A DNA stretch of 64,000 bases from Galdieria sulphuraria (taxonomy: Eukaryota; Rhodophyta; Bangiophyceae; Galdieriales; Galdieriaceae): contig NW_005178474.1 of NCBI RefSeq assembly GCF_000341285.1, positions 186,001 through 250,000 on the forward strand, given 5' to 3'. Below are positions 1 to 11,320 of the stretch, in pieces. The position numbers were made by a program, and so were the translations under genes. The notes beneath the pieces were generated by a model. That model had not been told where the DNA came from, did not search any database, and saw only the letters and a list, made by a program, of their open reading frames with translations. Each line of letters starts with the position of its first letter. The first letter of the stretch is position 1.

Positions 1-1367
<1,367 letters not shown>

Positions 1368-1566
1368 TTGCCATCAAATGATGGAATAATTCAGTCAATA
1401 TTATTTATCCATTCTGAAGATTAATCATTCTCTTATCTGCATAGAAAGTAAAAGGATATTGGATGGTCCCGAGAGTTCTGCGCGAATAACAATAAACCGT
1501 GTTTTCATTGATCTTCTTTCGAGATGGTACGCTTCCTCTTCACATTTTTCAATTTTTGGTGTGATT

Positions 1567-2679
1567 ATGGCGCCAAGTCTTCCCGAAGAGCTTCCATGGG
1601 TGGAAAAATATCGTCCAAATAAGATAAAAGACCTTGTCTATCAACAAGAGGTAGGAAATCCATCTTTACTTGGCGTATAAGCTACAACTATCATACAGGC
1701 TGCCCAACTGTTGCATAATTGTTTGACCTCCGGAAACTTACCTCACTGTCTCTTTTATGGGCCTCCAGGAACTGGTAAGACCTCTGCAGCTCTTGCCTTT
1801 TGTAAAGAGCTGTTTCCTCCTGAAATATACAAAGATCGAGTATTGGAGTTGAATGCTTCAGACGAACGTGGGATCAAGGTTGTCCGTGAAAAGATCAAGC
1901 GCTTTGCACAAGGTAGTGTGTCGAGCGCGCAATTTGAAGGTTTCCCTTGTCCTCCTTTCAAAATAATTATTTTGGACGAAGCAGATGCTATAACGCCAGA
2001 TGCCCAAACAGCTTTGAGAAGAACAATGGAACAGTTTTCCAAAATTACACGGTTCTTCTTGCTTTGTAACTATGTCACAAGAGTCATTGATCCCCTGGCG
2101 TCGAGGTGTGCCAAATTTCGCTTTCGATCTCTTCCTATGCAGTTGCAAGTTGATAGGTTGAGGTATATTGTAGACCAGGAAGGAATCATGGTTTCGGACG
2201 ACATATTACAAACACTCACTAGTTGTTGCAATGGCGACTTGAGAAGGGCAATTATGACTTTGGAAAGTGCTTATTGTCTAGCAAGAGGAAGCAATATCAC
2301 CGACGAGATTATCAATAGTGTTACATGGCGCGTTCCGGATCATGTTATTTCACAGATCGACTCTAATTGTCTAAAAATATGCTCAAGTGGGGAGAACACT
2401 TTACAGTTTTCTGAATTGCGTAACATGGCAATAGAATTCATTAATAATGGCTATCCAGTCTCTGAAATCATATATCAGTTATGTGAAGCTCTTATACCTG
2501 TTAACCACTTGAACAAACTTCAAAAGTCTGTTATTATGATAAAATTTGCACAAGCTGAGAAAATGTTGATTGACGGTTCTGATGAGCTTTTGGTTTTGAT
2601 GGACATTTTCGGGGTTCTGTTTCAAGTTTACAACGAGCCTGATAACGTGGAGAAACTGATTTGGTTAACACGAAACTGA
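1567..2679 (+). CDS. RFC4: Replication factor C small subunit (human RFC4 / yeast Rfc2 type)
   Basis: AAA+ subunit of the clamp loader that places PCNA on primed DNA. Exons 1567-1650 and 1699-2679 give 354 aa, normal for RFC small subunits; the intron is 48 nt. The ATG at 1567 is chosen because the protein then opens LPWVEKYRP (RFC box II). Walker A is [11 protein letters not shown] box IV is LNASDERGI, Walker B is [10 protein letters not shown], and the SRC motif is LASRCAKF. The [13 protein letters not shown] context and the sensor region match RFC4/Rfc2 better than RFC2, 3 or 5. The upstream frame stays open but has no ATG. Confidence 0.93.
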
Positions 2680-2707
2680 CGTTATCAATGAATACTTTTG
2701 TAAATCC

Positions 2708-3749
2708 TCATATACGACCTCGTCCACCGCTCTTGACGTTGGGTCGTCCACGCCCTCGCCCTCTTCTTCTTCCACCATGTGAGCTCGAATGGTTTGAACT
2801 TACTTCCCGAGAAGAGTAAAAGGATCGCATAATTTCTTCTGCTTCCTTCTCGTTTGTTTCATTTGTCTTGTTAGCGGAGTTCACCTTTTCTCGTTGATTT
2901 GCATTTTTAATAGTAAAATCGTGCAACATATTGGTTAACTACAACAGTTGTCAGTGTTTTCAGATTACTGCTTGCACATATTCTTACTCTTTGAATACCC
3001 CTTTCAACACTCATTGGTGACTCCTGTTGTTTTGCAACTACAGTTGCATCGACTGATTGATTACGAGTCACCGGCTTTTGCGGTTGTTTCTTTCCCTGTA
3101 AGTTCCACAAAAAGTGAAGCATGGCGTCCTTTGTTTTTTCATCGATAGATATAATATGCTCTTGTTGTTGGTTAGAAACCGCAAGGGTATCTGTTTCTCT
3201 GTTTCTTCTTGTTCGATTGATCGTACGCAACTCTCCCTGGAATACAAAAGCATCGATATCAAAGCCTGCAAAACGCAAATTGTCTGGCTTTCTCGTGGCA
3301 CTATCAAATGGTTCAAATAACGGTGGACCGTCTGCAGCAGTTTGCTGTTTTCTGTTGATTTTCATTTTATTCTCTTCCAAAGCACTCCCTTCCAATCCAT
3401 CTCCCAACACTTCAATGTCTCGTCTTGTAACAAAAATGACACCGTTGTATACAGTAAGTGGTTGTACAATTACTATTTTGATACCAGGTCTCCACTTCTG
3501 ATGCAGCTCTACTAAACTTTCATCTTCGACAGCGGTTAAGGTTGTTTCTCCGTCGGACACTTTATACTTCCACTGGTGGTGACCCTTGTGCGTCTTGTTT
3601 CCAGCGTGTTCGCTAAGTTCTTCTTCCAGTTTTACACTATTTTGTTGTGGTATGGAAATATTTCTCCGTTCCAACACTTGCAACACCGTATGAGGTTCCA
3701 GTTGCTTTTTTTGTAACCCCAACTTTAAACCTGCACCTTGCCAATCCAT
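2708..3749 (-). CDS. RMI1/TDRD3-type OB-fold protein with RG-rich tail
   Basis: Two exons, 3749-2988 and 2938-2708, give about 330 aa; the intron is 49 nt. Residues about 35-110 look like the DUF1767/OB fold shared by RMI1 and TDRD3: YKVSDGETTLTAVE, a WRPGIKI turn, then VYNGVIFVTRRDIEVLGDG. In those families this fold docks a type IA topoisomerase (TOP3alpha with RecQ helicase, or TOP3beta). The middle is charged and low in predicted structure. The C-terminus is RG-rich (GRRRGRGRGRP, ending GGRGRI), which suggests RNA or nucleic-acid contact and favours a TDRD3-like role. No Tudor or UBA domain is visible. The ATG at 3749 is the first in frame; an upstream exon cannot be excluded. Confidence 0.65.
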
Positions 3750-3919
3750 ATGTAACAAAGTTTCACGCTACTCACGTACAAGCTATTACTCTCATCTTAA
3801 CACAATCTTTCGACACAATTGACCAACCTTACTTTGAAAGCAACTTGCAGACCAAACTTCTCTCTAGTAAATGACCACATCCTTTCATTCCAATCGCTGG
3901 TTTCAACATTTATTTTTTT

Positions 3920-6106
3920 TTATGATGATCCAGAAGAAGCAACAGAATACATCGAATCTATCCATTCTTTGTATCGTTGCTCTATTTGTTTTCTACGAAT
4001 TTTCAATGTTGGAGTCATTTCTTCCCTTTCAATTGTAAAATCTTCCGGTAACAACTTGTAATATTTGATCTGTTCATAACTAGCTAACCCATCATTCACT
4101 TGCTGTACATAACTATCCACCAATTGTAAAACCTTTCTATTTTTCACCACCTCTTCCACCGGTTGCACAATGATTTGTGCCTTGGTACATATATTTTTCA
4201 ATTGACTTTCATCCAACGTGATCAGAGCCACACAATAAGGACGCCGGTCACCAATCACTACCACATGCGATATGCCGGGATACATCTTCAACCGATTTTC
4301 AATCTTTTGTGGAGCGACAAACTTTCCTCCCGCTGTTTTAATCAAATCTTTCAATCTATCCGTTACCCATAAAAAACCCTCTTCATCAAACATACCCACA
4401 TCGCCAGTATGAAGATAACCATCTTCATCCAAGGCTGTTTTGCTAGCCCCTGGATCCTTGTAATATCCTAAGAATACGTTGGGTCCTTTACAAAGTATTT
4501 CGTTGTTGTCTCCCAATTTGACTTGAATAACTGAAGGTACCTTGCCAGTATTACCAGGCCTTATAGCTCTTTTAGGTGAATAGGCAATAATGCCAGTGCT
4601 TTCGCTTTGACCATATACTTGTCTTACGTCCATACCTAAATCTCCAAAAAACATAGCTACTTCTTCAGACAAAGGTGCAGCACCTGATGCAAAGGTATGA
4701 CATCTATCCAAACCAATGGTAACTCGAATCTTCCTCACCACCAACAAAGAAAGAATAAGCCATTCAAACATGGCAGCACGTGAAATAGACTTTCCATAAT
4801 TGCGATGAAGACGAGCTAATCTACCAAATAGCAAAGTTTGATGCAACAAATGGCGTTTCATTCCTGTAGTCGTCTCAAACTCAGCTTGTAACGCTTGATA
4901 AAGTTTCTCCCATACTCTGGGAACACACATAAATATTGTGGGTCGCACTTGAGGTAGTTCTTCTCTTACTCTCTGAATAGATTCAGCAAAATAAACACTA
5001 CATTTGCCTGCTATAGCTAAAAACAAAGACTGGATGCGTTCTGCTACATGACAAAGAGGTAAGAAAGACAGTAAAATATCTCTTCCTTGACAGTTCAACT
5101 CTTCTGCTATTGTCGTTCCAACACAATATATATTTTGGTGAGAATAACAAGCCCCTTTTGGTTGACCAGTGGTTCCAGAAGTATACACTGTCATGCAGAA
5201 AGTATCTGGAGTTATCTTCCGAGCATTTTCCTCGACATAATTGGGTGACCTTTCCGAATAAGTTTTACCCAACTCTAATAACCTGGCATATGAAATAATA
5301 CGAGAATCCGTCTCCACCATATCTCGTTCTTCTTGATTATCTGTTTCCAAAGATAGAACAATGATATATATTAACTTGGTTAGTTGGTTTAAAAAGGGCT
5401 TCAACCTGACAAGCTGCTTCAAAGAATCTACAAAGAAGAATTTGGCATCAAAGTTCTGGTTGATGAAAACTATTTGTTCGGCAACATCGTTGGGATAAAT
5501 CCCAGCTGTCGAACCCCCAAGACACATAGTAGCCAAGTCTGCAAATAACCATTCTGGACAATTAGCCGATAATATAGTCACATGGTCTCCATACGTGAAT
5601 CCTAACGCAAGCAATCCGTTGGCAGTTTTCACAACTAGTTCTCCATATTGTTTCCAAGTCCACTTGTACCAAGTGCCGTCTCGGCTCCTTTTTGCCAACG
5701 CCACACGATTCTGTACTCCATTCAGTCCTTGAACATTGTCAAAAAATAAGTTGAGCAACGTTTCTTGTCTCTTCTTTCCATCTTGCGTCCACTTTTCCTT
5801 TGTCGGTTTAAACTTGTTGGTCAACAAGTGATACAAACCGTTTCCATTAGGGTGCTTGGGTAGTAATTCCTTATCAGACCATTCATTGGAGTTGGCTTGA
5901 AAAGTTTTTTCATTTTTCTCAGCTGCTTTCCATTGGTCTTTTGCCAGTTTGCAATTGGTTGGTGTGACCCGATAGACTATGTTACAACACCCATTTGATA
6001 GAAGCACTTGTTTTTTCAAAATAATCTTTTCATTCCCTGTTGTATTATTGTTCAACTGTCTACCAGAAAAAGGACTTGCTATTCCTAATAGAAAAGCAAC
6101 GTTCAT
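3920..6106 (-). CDS. Long-chain acyl-CoA synthetase (AMP-binding)
   Basis: Activates long-chain fatty acids to acyl-CoA through an acyl-adenylate. Single exon of 728 aa from the ATG at 6106; the reading frame continues upstream only through non-ATG codons. The AMP-binding signature TVYTSGTTGQPKG is near residue 310. Further motifs are PLCHVAER, the GQSESTG adenylate site, GYLHTGDVG, and the DRLKDLIKTAGGKFVAPQ hinge with A10-type lysines. The domain order and the GGKFVAP hinge resemble bacterial FadD15-type and bubblegum-type LACS. The first 60 residues lack homology and include a hydrophobic stretch (MNVAFLLGIASPF), so an organelle or ER signal is possible but unproven. Confidence 0.9.
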   Translation of the reverse strand: MNVAFLLGIASPFSGRQLNNNTTGNEKIILKKQVLLSNGCCNIVYRVTPTNCKLAKDQWKAAEKNEKTFQANSNEWSDKELLPKHPNGNGLYHLLTNKFKPTKEKWTQDGKKRQETLLNLFFDNVQGLNGVQNRVALAKRSRDGTWYKWTWKQYGELVVKTANGLLALGFTYGDHVTILSANCPEWLFADLATMCLGGSTAGIYPNDVAEQIVFINQNFDAKFFFVDSLKQLVRLKPFLNQLTKLIYIIVLSLETDNQEERDMVETDSRIISYARLLELGKTYSERSPNYVEENARKITPDTFCMTVYTSGTTGQPKGACYSHQNIYCVGTTIAEELNCQGRDILLSFLPLCHVAERIQSLFLAIAGKCSVYFAESIQRVREELPQVRPTIFMCVPRVWEKLYQALQAEFETTTGMKRHLLHQTLLFGRLARLHRNYGKSISRAAMFEWLILSLLVVRKIRVTIGLDRCHTFASGAAPLSEEVAMFFGDLGMDVRQVYGQSESTGIIAYSPKRAIRPGNTGKVPSVIQVKLGDNNEILCKGPNVFLGYYKDPGASKTALDEDGYLHTGDVGMFDEEGFLWVTDRLKDLIKTAGGKFVAPQKIENRLKMYPGISHVVVIGDRRPYCVALITLDESQLKNICTKAQIIVQPVEEVVKNRKVLQLVDSYVQQVNDGLASYEQIKYYKLLPEDFTIEREEMTPTLKIRRKQIEQRYKEWIDSMYSVASSGSS

Positions 6107-8000
6107 ATTACCCAACAATATCCCTGTAAAATGAGTTGTCTATGAGATACAACCTCGTCCCATCACAGCTTCAAGCAATGTCCATGAGAGAGGAAATGCA
6201 TTTCTTCTTTTCTATGCACAATTGGGGATAGTTCCTACACAAGGAACTAAATGATTGCTATAAAGTTGGATAAATTTATGAATAATGTGATTTCAAAGTC
6301 TCTCTACTTATTTTCATAGTGATGATAATATTTGTTGTTTCCATCAACCTAAATGACAATTCAACTTTTCACAGCAGACAACAACACGAGAATACCTATC
6401 GAGTGGTAGTGATGATGGTTATTAAGTGATGGCTTTAAGGAACACGCAATGAAGAGCAAAATCTGGTCTTTCATAAGAAATTGGAAGAGAGTATCGAAGA
6501 ATAAATAGAAAAGGTTCTTGACTGGCATCAAGAAACACACACTCCTGGCAAAACAACGGAGTGAACCTACCAAAAAACTACATGGCGACACCATATTTCT
6601 GAAATATTAAAGCTTGGGACAGCAATTATATGAAATATCGTTCGTTCCTACTTTTGGTATTTTGATTGATGCAGTCAATGGTTAAATACTAGTCCAAGTT
6701 ACTGGTCCCTATAAGGAGATTTGTTCGGACTGATTGGTGAAGTTCATTGTTATCGACAAATATGTTAGAGCAGTTCAATTCCTTTTGATAGAGTGACCAT
6801 GTTATGTTCCTAATCTGTATATTCATTCATAAATAACAGACAACATCTAGCCAAACTCCTTGCGCATTATCTTGGTTTTCCAAACTTTTGTGTATCCCAA
6901 GTCATGAATATATAAAATATACTATTGGTATTCTCCTAAAGGTTGATATGTTATAAGCTGATCGAGTTTCTCATTTCCCAGTCAATCGCTTTTATCGATT
7001 TGCTACTATTTCATCCAATTTTTAACGTAAATGAAAAGTCCAAACTTGGAAAAAGATTTTTTCAATTTCCCACGTTTCAATTTAGCATCGCCTAGTAACG
7101 AAGCCCTTCTTCCCCTCTTAGGCTTCTACAAATTCACACAAGATTGAAAACAGGATATCTTATTACATCGTATTTTTTACGGAAACAAGCCTTGGTTACA
7201 TTACTCCCTCGTGTAGGAGAATCACTCCAAGAGCAATAGACTGAAAGCAGAATATTTGTACTCACTACCAGTCATACTGTCATCAAGTATGATTTTATTC
7301 GTTCATTTTGACTACAACTACTTTACGAAATAAAACAGTATGACTATTCTGTTCATTATTCGTCCTTGAGAAGGAACAATTCGCATTACATACAACGCAA
7401 CCAGAAAGCTTGACATATTTGACAGCATCAATAGGAACAAGGCCTAAATATGGTTTTCCACGAGGCGTATTCAGGAGCCAATCCCTGAACCTCCCGTCTT
7501 TCTCTAAATTCTTCCCTTGTAGCCTTACTCTTGACCTTAAACTTTCAAATCTCCCTTCTTCACAATTGGGCAATCAGATGACCTGTTCTTTCAATTGTAC
7601 AGTTACTTCAGTCAGACCCTTGTGCTCATTTCGACATAACCTTCAAGTGGCCTCCACGGCGAGTATAGTCCAAGTTCCTATAAACAACTTGGTCATCTTT
7701 TGGTCATAGTTGGCAAATATAAGATACACTTGCAATTGTAGCGAGTCTAGGCACTAAACCACTCAGTTTTTAAGAGTTTCCATAGCATTTAGTCGTTTAT
7801 TGAGTCTCCAAACGAACTTGACAGTTTGAGTACTAGTTGCAAAACGACTCCGCACTTGGAAAATCAAGTAGAAATAGATATTGTTGGGGGAGATCCATTT
7901 GGAGATGTTAATCTGAGTGAAACTCAATCCATTTATTTCTTTTTCCTTTCCGTTGGGTGTATCCATTGATACATTTCCAGTGTTCTAATTTATATCCAAT
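6107..8000. other. Long intergenic stretch, mostly without recognisable genes
   Basis: Nearly 1.9 kb between the LACS start and the WW gene, unusually long for this window. I found no credible long reading frame. Short open stretches exist at 7033-7149 (+) and 7295-7966 (-); the latter is listed separately as a doubtful gene. No tRNA, rRNA or repeat array was recognised by eye. The LACS promoter and the WW-gene promoter must lie here. Confidence 0.5.
7295..7966 (-). CDS. Possible small multi-exon gene, unrecognised
   Basis: Several protein-like minus-strand segments sit between plausible splice sites. One starts with an ATG at 7966 (MDTPNGKEKEINGLSF). A second near 7600-7680 reads ELGLYSPWRPLEGYVEMSTR. 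A third near 7440-7550 reads KSKATREEFRERREVQGLA followed by PEYASWKTIF in one frame, while another frame in the same place is open for 92 codons. I could not settle on one splice model or recognise a family, so the span is approximate and this may be non-coding. Confidence 0.25.
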
Positions 8001-8300
8001 ATGACGTCTCTTCCAATACCCATCAACAGAAAAGAGGAGTCAACTCCAACTTCTTCTCCTGGTAAGAGTCCTTCACCACGATGGGAGGTACGAGCAGTTC
8101 GAACACCAACAGGTAGAAGGAAGCACTTTTACGTGGACCACGAAAGAAGAGCTACTTACTGGAATATGCCAAAAGAACAAGAGAAGCAAGAACCAGATTC
8201 TTATTCATCTCCACCATCGGAGGAAACTTCCCAACCCAATTTCCCACCTCCACCTCAATATTATGCAGAAGAAACTGAGCAGAGTTACACAGCTTTCTGA
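8001..8300 (+). CDS. Small WW-domain protein
   Basis: Single exon, 99 aa. Residues about 28-60 form one WW domain: first Trp in SPRWEVRAV, then the aromatic strand HFYVDHERRATYW with the second Trp, closed by the conserved Pro of NMP. WW domains bind proline-rich ligands. The C-terminal third is itself Pro-rich (NFPPPPQYY), so self-binding or bridging is possible. The N-terminus is Ser/Pro-rich. No catalytic domain is present. The compact size recalls small splicing- or transcription-linked WW adaptors, but the partner is unknown. Confidence 0.75.
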   Translation: MTSLPIPINRKEESTPTSSPGKSPSPRWEVRAVRTPTGRRKHFYVDHERRATYWNMPKEQEKQEPDSYSSPPSEETSQPNFPPPPQYYAEETEQSYTAF

Positions 8301-8480
8301 GAAACCTATTATTTGTTAGGGTAATGGTTGCATATAGTACTTAGAAACTGGTTTGTGTCATGGTTTACATATAAATGGCTTCCCTTTCTTTGTCTCCTCC
8401 TTTCAATATAAGGAAAAACTCACACGATGTGGATATCCTTATTTATTTCCCCAAAAAGAAAATAGAAGAAGAAATAGCAG

Positions 8481-10538
8481 TTAATCAATTTTGTTGGAAG
8501 CACCATATGAGTCTGCAATTCCAAAATGATATTTCGCAACTAATCTATCAAATGTACCAGTATAAAATATGATCATCGCTATCAACAAAATCGCATGTCC
8601 TACACATACACCCAAAAAATATCTTAGAAAGATGACCTATCACTTCATTTCCTGTTTTACCGGTCAAATGTAATGAACGATACACTTTGAAACTAGCTTC
8701 AAATGATAATGCCTAGTATGATTGTGTTTCATTATCATGGTCGAGTTACAACTACTTTTTATCCTTCCTTACCGTAAAAGAGATAATGAAATACGAACAA
8801 GTGAAACGAGTCAACAATATGGAAGCAATGCGCCAACAAACAGCAACTGTATGATGAGGTGTCACCAACGGACGCAATCGTTTCCTAATCTAAATGAGAA
8901 AAGTCAATATAAATACCAAAAATTGAATGTTGTCTATACATACTTTGCGATGAATGGAAGTCACCACAGACATGGTCACAAAAAACAGATAGTAACCCGG
9001 ATAGAATCCATGCCAAAATGCAGAAATAACAAAAGCATAATAAAGATTCCAAGGTCGAACCATTCTACGTCCATTGAACAAACAGATGGAATATGAATTG
9101 TATCTTTCATTATACCTTTCATAGACATATCTTCTTAGCCACACATTTGTTGTTTTGTTCCAACTGGAAGTCAATTCTCGAGGATTCTCTGCCAACTCAA
9201 ACCCCAATATGTCAATGACTTGAATGGCTTCAAAACGCCTAGGTTCCTGTTCACTCAAACGTCCTTCACATCATTCTCAGTTATACAGAAACACACACAA
9301 ACACATATAACCATATACTTACCCATCCCACTCGATGCCAAAGCACCTTCCGCCAATTTCCAAGCAAAATAATATTTGAAACGGTAGCCAAATAGTATCA
9401 CATCAATCCACAGAAAACGAACCAACCAATGGCCCATAGAAAGAAAACGCTATACACACAAATACGTATATAAATATTCGATCCATTTTCCTTATTCCAT
9501 TTCCAACGATACCTCATCACCTAAAAGTTGAATAGGAAGCCATTTATCTCCAATCAAATAGATTGTGAGACAACCTAGGCCTTGTACTAATCTACCAAAT
9601 CCTAATCGTGCTGCATCCTATCCAACAGTTTCAATATCCACTACTCATATCTTCGTGTTTTTTTGTACCTTGATACATCGTCTATTTTGTAAATGGGCTT
9701 GCCAATCAACAAACTCCAAATAGGGACCAACCAATAAGGAAGGTGGAAACAAAATAAATGCATAAAATTCCAATATATTGGGAAGTGTGCGAATACTTGT
9801 GCCTTTCTGTTCGGTTTTCCACTCACTGTTCATCATTCCATCTATAAGCCATGCATGATTACTCATGGACGATTGGAAGTCTATGGAAACAAAATATATA
9901 CCAACCATGAAGGGCATAACTGAGAGATATTACTTTCTGAGTAACAATCATCAACGGTAACGTAAAATCGAGTGACCAGCCCAAATAATCGGTCCATTGT
10001 CTATAGATATGTCCCACTGATAGGTATCTTGTGGCAACACTAGTGAGACAAAGCAATTGACTATATCAACACTTACAAGAATGCCCAAAAAAATACATAG
10101 TGATGTTGTCTCTTACAATTGGTTAACATGATGAGATAACAGACAAAAGAGGCCACCACAATATGTAACGAGTGTATACCCAACGCTGTCAATCCCAACC
10201 AACCACCGGTAACAAGGGAGAAAAGAATCCTACACAAGCTTTGTGAATACATAAGACAGTCTTCATTCCGCGTCCATTTACCGAAGTGTTGGGTAATGAA
10301 TCCATCTATACAGCACACCCAAAGGGAACGCCTGTTATAGACGACAGTCAATACAATAGTTAAAATCAATTATCTCAACACTTACTAGTAACAGACAGAG
10401 TACATAGTTCACTTCGTTAACTTTGGCACCAAACAGGGTAGCAATTTCAGTTGCAAGCCAACTCAGTAACCACTGCATCGACGACAACAGCAGCGACCAA
10501 TTATTGAAAAAGATTCCAGTTGATGGAGGATTCATCAT
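8481..10538 (-). CDS. MBOAT-family lysophospholipid acyltransferase (LPCAT/LPLAT type)
   Basis: Multi-pass ER enzyme that transfers acyl groups to lysophospholipids. About eleven exons: 10538-10386, 10331-10282, 10238-10077, 10039-9906, 9880-9669, 9617-9513, 9449-9323, 9263-8944, 8889-8773, 8712-8661 and 8599-8481. They total 1551 nt, or 516 aa, normal for the family. Landmarks are the N-terminal LAFPLGVLYRW helix, VATRYLSVGHIYRQW, FPPSLLVGPYLEF, the conserved Asn segment SSWNKTTNVWLRRYVYER, the catalytic-His segment SAFWHGFYPGYYLFF, and the C-terminal helix GHAILLIAMIIFY. The donor for the intron ending at 9881 is ambiguous (25 or 40 nt). Individual junctions may be off by a base. Confidence 0.88.
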
Positions 10539-10668
10539 GATGAAAGCACATCAACTAGGAATTCTTCCATTCTTGTTGTAATAAAATTCCATTCTACTTG
10601 GAACATAAGCAGCTGCTTCACAAGTATTCCTTACATTTTCTCTATTGGGGGAAGAATCCATTGTCGTC

Positions 10669-11316
10669 ATGTCCTTGGCTCTTATAGGAAAACTTGTGTG
10701 CTTTACATTGGCTATTTGTTCCTTTTCAGAAGGTATACAAGTAGTTTCTCGAAAGAACGCTGTGTTTATTTTGTATTCTTAGGTATACTGTATTTATTGG
10801 TTTATCGCACGGAAGACTATCAACGGAAAATTGCGCACTTTCACGAACTCAATCGCAAGTGTAAGTCGTCGTTTCTAAAAGGATAATTTTATGGATTTGC
10901 TACGAACTCTAGTGGAAAAGGAAAAGAATGCCATCGTTACCTATGACCGACGTCGTGCTCAAGAAAAGAAGATCAGCAACTTGGAAGAAAGTGTAAAATC
11001 AGCTTCTGCTGACTTGAACCGTTCTAAAATGAAGGTCAACTTGGCAATATCAGCGATGTATTTTGTGTTTTATCGCTTTCTCAACGCACTCTTTCAGCAT
11101 CAAGTGATGGCAAAGCTTCCCTTTGTTCCCATCAAGTGGTTATGGGGAATGACTCACCGTAACTTGGAAGGAAACGACTATACAGACTGCTCCTTTGTCT
11201 TTCTTTATACTCTAGCTTCCATGTTCCTCAAGGCGATCATATCTAAAGCAATAGGAACTGCTCCACCGAGAACTTCACTGGATATCTTTCAAGAGCCTAA
11301 AAAAGAAGAAGAATAA
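10669..11316 (+). CDS. TMCO1: TMCO1-like ER calcium-release/insertase membrane protein
   Basis: Oxa1-superfamily ER membrane protein, in animals a component of the multipass translocon and a Ca2+-load-activated channel. Exons 10669-10732, 10783-10860 and 10913-11316 give 181 aa, close to human TMCO1. The first helix runs into EGILYLLVYRTEDYQRK, matching the family's EG...LVYRT signature. A coiled coil follows (KKISNLEESVKSASADLNRS), then the helix near MYFVFYRFLNALF, AKLPFVPIKWL, and THRNLEGNDYTDCSFVFLY. The start at 10669 is set by splicing: the later ATGs lose the first membrane segment. Confidence 0.9.
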
Positions 11317-11320
11317 ACTT

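Noticed and set aside
1459-1566. N-terminal extension of the RFC subunit
   Set aside because: The frame is open but begins without an ATG, and the RFC fold starts at LPWVEKYRP just after the ATG at 1567.
6361-6594. Minus-strand 77-codon frame upstream of LACS
   Set aside because: Cys/Phe-rich shadow with no family resemblance; no splice partner found.
7410-7709. Plus-strand open frame of 99 codons
   Set aside because: Its composition looks like a shadow of the protein-like minus-strand segments and it matches no family.
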